Shown: piece by piece, positions 60,676 to 64,000 of the stretch
How the letters are laid out: each line of letters begins with the position of its first letter
Numbering within the stretch: the first letter of the stretch is position 1
Assembly (NCBI GenBank): GCA_035474375.1
Contig: DATINJ010000128.1
Coordinates: 1 to 64,000 of the forward strand
Source: JANNPJ01 sp035474375
GTDB taxonomy: Bacteria; Actinomycetota; Actinomycetes; Actinomycetales; Kineosporiaceae
Direction: 5' to 3'
Length of the DNA stretch: 64,000 nucleotides
Position numbers and translations under genes: made by a program
Notes under the pieces: generated by a model
Databases searched by the model: none
What the model was told of the DNA's origin: nothing
Seen by the model: the letters and a program-made list of their open reading frames with translations, nothing else

Positions 60676-62565
60676 CTATCTGACGGGGGTGAGGGTCAGA
60701 CCGGCGGCTGAGTCATCGGGGACGCCGACCCGAGCCGGGTGGTGGACGGCCAGGCTGAGCCACCGCCCGCCACTCAGCGCCATCAACTGGTAGCGGGCGC
60801 ACCGTTCGAGGAAATGCCCTAGCTCGGCGAGGTCGACGCGCTGCGACCGGACCAGAGGCAACGCCAGCAGCGTGTCGATTCGTTGGCTGCGGTCGCACTT
60901 CTCGAAGACCTCCGCCTTCCAGTCGCGCAACGTGGCCCGGCGGGGGGCGGCCAGCCCGCGCCTGGTGTCGAGGATCCGGATGGCGTCGCCGTCCGGGGTG
61001 ACAGTTAACTCGCCCCGGTCGCCGTCCCGCATCCAGAGCAGGGCCAGGTCGACCGCCGGCCGGGCGTGGACGTCGTCGTGGCGCCCGTCTGCGTAGTCGA
61101 AGTCGAAGTAGTAGGCGATCCGGTTGACGGTCTCGTCATCGAACGGGTAGAGGTTGAGGAAGGGCGCCATCGGCCGGATGTTGGTCATGCCGAACATCGC
61201 TGGGTCGGCGTGATACGGGCTGAAACGGTCGAGCCGGACCGGGCCGTATCCGGTTGGCGGGTCGAGATGCCAGATCGCCTGGATCAGCTGAACCGTCTCG
61301 AGGTAATCGTCTTCGGTCTCGCCAGGGAACCCGTACAGCAGGTTCCACATCGGCGCCACGCCGTATTCTTTGCACCACTTGAGCAGTTCAATGTTGCGCA
61401 AACCCGTGGTGCCCTTGCGCATCAGCGTCAGAACGTGATCGCTCAGGCTCTCGATGCCGGGCTGGATGAACTTCACCCCGGCTGCGCCCAGAGTCTGTAC
61501 CTGGGTGCGCGAAAGGTTCGCCTTCACCTCCCAGAACAGCTCCACATCGAGCTGGGCGGCAGCCAGGGCGGGCAGCACGGAGTGGAAGTAGCGCGAGTCG
61601 ATGATGTCGTCGACCACGCTGAACGTGCGGTCGCCGTAACGCTCCCGCAGCGTGGCGAATTCGGCGAGAACTCGCTCCGTCGACTTGCTGCGGAACGCCA
61701 TTGTCGCGCCATTCAGCCCGCAGAAGGTGCAGTGCGAGCGGGCTCCCCACCAACAACCCCGGGAGGTCTCGACGAGCAGGGTCGGGGTGACATCTGCGGT
61801 CACCGGACTGGCGCGCAGCTGCTGATAGTACGGCTCGTAATCCGGTTCGGGCACTTCGTCCAGGTCCTGCACCGTGGTGGCACTGGCGTGGCTGGTGCCC
61901 GAATGCATCACCCCGGGAACGTCCGTGACGAGCCGGCCGTCACGGCGGGCGGCGAGCACGGCCGGGAAGGACCGGTCCGCCTCGCCGGAGAAGGCCAGAT
62001 CAACGAAATCGAACTGGTCGAGCAGCGCCTGGCCCATCTCTTCTTCCCAATTGGCGCCGCCGAAAGCGATGGTGACGTCGGATTGGGCCTGCTTGAGCCG
62101 CCGGGCCAGGGCCAGGGACGGCACGTTCTGGTGGAACACGGAGGTGAAGCCGATAAATGTGTGCCCGGCGCCGGCAAGCTCCCGCACGCAGGAGTCGAGG
62201 AACGGCTCGACCTGCTCCCGGATCCGTCGCAGCCGGACGACGTCGACTGGGGTTAATTGCCAGATGTCGCGCAGCACGCCGTCCAGGTACTGGCGGTCCT
62301 CCGCCACGCGCGGGCCGTAGAGGGCCTCGGCGAAGACCCACTCACCGGCGAAAGCAGTGTAGGGAAGTTCATTACAGACCCACGTGTAGTCGGCCAGGCC
62401 GATCGCCTCAGCGAACGACACGGTGAGGTAACGAGTCTCGCACGCAACGCCGTCCCGGGCGCAGTGCGCACCGAGCAGACCCAGCGCCAGCGAAGGCCGC
62501 TCGATCGCCCCGAAGGGCATGCTGACGAGGAGAACCCGCTCCTTAGAGATCGAACTCGGGGCCAT
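60676..62565 (-). CDS. RiPP-maturation radical SAM C-methyltransferase-type protein
   Basis: 629 residues (ATG at 62565; a GTG two codons earlier is possible). Residues about 10-230 resemble a B12-binding domain (LVSMPFGAIERPSLALGLLG, FIGFTSVFHQNVPSLALARRLK, VTIAFGGANWEEEMGQ). The radical SAM cluster site is RGCWWGARSHCTFCGLNG, a CX7CX2C variant characteristic of this family. IQPGIESLSDHVLTLMRKGTTG and LLYGFPGETEDDY are later core blocks. Known relatives modify ribosomal peptides. The upstream gene overlaps it by 23 bp and encodes a beta-propeller protein with a repetitive tail. Confidence 0.85.
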   Translation of the reverse strand: MAPSSISKERVLLVSMPFGAIERPSLALGLLGAHCARDGVACETRYLTVSFAEAIGLADYTWVCNELPYTAFAGEWVFAEALYGPRVAEDRQYLDGVLRDIWQLTPVDVVRLRRIREQVEPFLDSCVRELAGAGHTFIGFTSVFHQNVPSLALARRLKQAQSDVTIAFGGANWEEEMGQALLDQFDFVDLAFSGEADRSFPAVLAARRDGRLVTDVPGVMHSGTSHASATTVQDLDEVPEPDYEPYYQQLRASPVTADVTPTLLVETSRGCWWGARSHCTFCGLNGATMAFRSKSTERVLAEFATLRERYGDRTFSVVDDIIDSRYFHSVLPALAAAQLDVELFWEVKANLSRTQVQTLGAAGVKFIQPGIESLSDHVLTLMRKGTTGLRNIELLKWCKEYGVAPMWNLLYGFPGETEDDYLETVQLIQAIWHLDPPTGYGPVRLDRFSPYHADPAMFGMTNIRPMAPFLNLYPFDDETVNRIAYYFDFDYADGRHDDVHARPAVDLALLWMRDGDRGELTVTPDGDAIRILDTRRGLAAPRRATLRDWKAEVFEKCDRSQRIDTLLALPLVRSQRVDLAELGHFLERCARYQLMALSGGRWLSLAVHHPARVGVPDDSAAGLTLTPVR

Positions 62566-64000
62566 CCGCACCGCCTGAGGGATCCGCCTCGCCGGGGACT
62601 ACCGGCGGAGGGTCGATCGGTGAGGGGGTGATGACCGGTTCCCGGGTCACGATCGGTTCCCGGGTGATGATCGGTTCGCGGCGGATCGGTTCGCGCAGGA
62701 TGGGCTCGCGCAGGATCGGAGTCCGGATGATCGGCGTCCGCGTGACGGGGATCCGGGTGATGATCGGCTGGATCAGGTCGAATCTGTCGTCGTGGTGGAA
62801 GAAGAAGGGATCGATCGAAATTGCCACCGGGGTGACGTTGTCGGTGTCGAGGAGGGTCCGGCTGGTCCAGTCCGCGTTGCGCTGGTAGGTGACGCCGCTC
62901 GGGAAGTTCGCCGAGTCAGGGGTGTTGTTGCCGGAGAACACGCCGTACCAGTCCCGGCCCACCGTGATCAGCCGGATGTAGTCTCCCAGGTAGGGCAGGA
63001 ATGTCCGGTTGGGTGCGGTCGAGGGTGCCGTGTGCAGCACGAAGGTGGTCGCGGCGGTGGCCCAGGCATCGGCCGTCACCTCCAGGCTTGTCACCCAGCG
63101 ATTCCCGGTGAAAGCCTGGCAGGCAAAGCCCAGCTTGCCGAGCGAATTGATGGCCAGGGCCGGGTTCTTCGCGTTGGTCACCGTCCGAATGTCACCTGAC
63201 CAGGTGATCCCGCGATCGGTGGAGCGGCGCACGTGGATGGTCCAGTCGGAGCCGCTGACCCCGCCGACCCGATCGCACCAGGCGACGACGACGGTGGAGG
63301 AGTCTGTCGGATCGACACAGATCGTCAGGTCGCCGCCGAGCCGCTCCTGTCCCATCTGGTCGTTGAATCGGATGAATCGACCGGTGGCCACTCGGACCCC
63401 GGCCTGGCCGTCACCGGCATCGCTCAGGTCGGCGAAACCGCCGGCACCCCAGTTGTCGTCGCGAGTCACCACGATGTCCATGGTCAGGTTCGGAAAGCTG
63501 CCGCCGACCCAGCGCTGGTGGGCGGTGTATACGGTGCCATCCGGGTGCAGACCGACCCGGATCGGGGGGCCGTCTTGACCGGTCGTGGTGCGCTGCTCGA
63601 GCTGGACCGGGGCGAACCCGGCCGGAGCCCCGGCAGTGGCGGCATCCTGCGAGACGTCGACGGTCGCCGTCCCGCCCGCCGGCTGGCCAAAGTTGTTGTT
63701 ACCGACAAAGACCCGGTCGCGTGACGAGCCGGCGGCGACGACACTGCCGGCGACCACCCACGGCTGATCCTCGGAGGCGCGATCGACCAGGGTGGTCATC
63801 GGCGTGCCCGACAGGAAGTTGGCCGTCCGCAGCAAGCGCAGCCGGCCGTCAGTGCCGTGCAGGATGCCCGCATAGAGGACGCCGCCGGTGGTGGCGAACC
63901 CCACGGTGATGTCGCCGGTGCCGAACGTGCCGTTGCCCGGCACCACGGTCCGCAGCGACCAGGTGAGACCCGCGTCGGTGGAGACGTAGATGGGGGCGAA
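62543..64000 (-). CDS. Beta-propeller (sialidase/BNR-like) protein with C-terminal xREPI repeats, 5' end missing
   Basis: 486 residues are inside the window and the frame is open at the right edge. Asp-box motifs (STDAGLTWS, STDRGITWSG) and blade sequences (FVGNNNFGQPAGG, VAWCDRVGG) indicate a six- or seven-bladed propeller. After YQRNADWTSRTLLDTD the protein ends with DLIQPIITRIP and a run of about nine 5-6 residue units (VTRTP, IIRTP, ILREP, IRREP, IITREP), then VVPGEADPSGGADGPEFDL. No catalytic sialidase Arg triad is visible in the part seen. It is the first partner of the radical SAM gene. Confidence 0.75.
   Translation of the reverse strand, partial: FAPIYVSTDAGLTWSLRTVVPGNGTFGTGDITVGFATTGGVLYAGILHGTDGRLRLLRTANFLSGTPMTTLVDRASEDQPWVVAGSVVAAGSSRDRVFVGNNNFGQPAGGTATVDVSQDAATAGAPAGFAPVQLEQRTTTGQDGPPIRVGLHPDGTVYTAHQRWVGGSFPNLTMDIVVTRDDNWGAGGFADLSDAGDGQAGVRVATGRFIRFNDQMGQERLGGDLTICVDPTDSSTVVVAWCDRVGGVSGSDWTIHVRRSTDRGITWSGDIRTVTNAKNPALAINSLGKLGFACQAFTGNRWVTSLEVTADAWATAATTFVLHTAPSTAPNRTFLPYLGDYIRLITVGRDWYGVFSGNNTPDSANFPSGVTYQRNADWTSRTLLDTDNVTPVAISIDPFFFHHDDRFDLIQPIITRIPVTRTPIIRTPILREPILREPIRREPIITREPIVTREPVITPSPIDPPPVVPGEADPSGGADGPEFDL
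62617..62770 (-). repeat. 15-18 bp tandem repeats encoding the (I/V)xREP tail
   Basis: GATCGGTTCGCG-like units recur about nine times with 15- or 18-bp period, in frame with the propeller gene. The period is always a multiple of three, so the units are selected as protein. Confidence 0.75.

Noticed and set aside
62617..62770. CRISPR-like array
   Set aside because: Repeats are 15-18 bp with no spacers and are in frame inside a gene.
1..64000. tRNA, rRNA or prophage genes
   Set aside because: I found no cloverleaf, rRNA block, integrase or phage structural gene in the window.

Overview
The window is high-GC, gene-dense DNA with actinobacterial features: GTG starts and 4-bp ATGA/GTGA gene overlaps, LacI/GntR/MarR/TetR regulators beside their operators, F420-type oxidoreductases, SAM-IV and c-di-AMP riboswitches of the actinobacterial type, and CUT1/CUT2 sugar transporters. 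Secreted pectate-lyase-like and arabinanase-like enzymes with ricin-type lectin domains, plus several sugar-acid and polyol operons, suggest a soil or plant-litter saprophyte. Family or genus cannot be fixed from the sequence.

Layout. 1-3.3 kb: a PPOX-family gene fragment, then two sulfur/redox genes on the minus strand (a glutathionyl-hydroquinone-reductase-like protein and a flavin reductase). Each is preceded by a stereotyped cassette: promoter, SAM-IV riboswitch, and a 32-33 residue leader peptide with two cysteines near its end. A third promoter plus diverged riboswitch sits in tandem upstream of the flavin-reductase cassette. 3.4-7.1 kb: a response regulator-HDOD protein divergent from a membrane GGDEF diguanylate cyclase. 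7.1-13.5 kb: a Cys-rich HTH regulator, an NlpC/P60 cell-wall hydrolase under a c-di-AMP (ydaO) riboswitch, a ComB-like phosphatase, a GH93-like/ricin secreted enzyme, and a MITE-like repeat. 13.5-21.2 kb: an F420/LLM oxidoreductase pair with divergent MarR, a two-RCK potassium channel, DUF3626, and a quinone reductase coupled to an ECF-type sigma factor. 21.2-31 kb: a secreted DUF6351 protein, a class V PLP enzyme, an alkylation-repair-like HEAT protein, an OmpA-domain lipoprotein, and TetR divergent from membrane proteins.

30.9-40.1 kb: a ketose/polyol locus made of a CUT2 transporter, zinc alcohol dehydrogenase, small P-loop kinase, FGGY kinase, LacD-type aldolase and two LacI regulators. 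Each LacI gene has a pair of palindromic operators spaced exactly 34 bp apart. 41.1-49.1 kb: a CUT2 transporter with zinc dehydrogenase, split UxaA-type dehydratase and mannitol-dehydrogenase-family reductase, controlled by a GntR/FCD regulator. The enzyme order fits L-galactonate to tagaturonate to altronate to KDG (inference). 49.1-54.3 kb: a CUT1 transporter without ATPase, an enolase-superfamily protein and a FadR-type regulator. 54.3-60.7 kb: a ferric-reductase-like flavocytochrome, a Tat-exported amidohydrolase, LacI, and a ricin plus PL9-like pectate lyase.

60.7-64 kb: a radical SAM protein of the RiPP-maturation C-methyltransferase type. It overlaps an upstream beta-propeller (sialidase-like) gene whose C-terminus carries about nine short (I/V/T)xRxP repeats. 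This pair, and the riboswitch-leader cassettes at the other end, are the two most unusual parts of the window.
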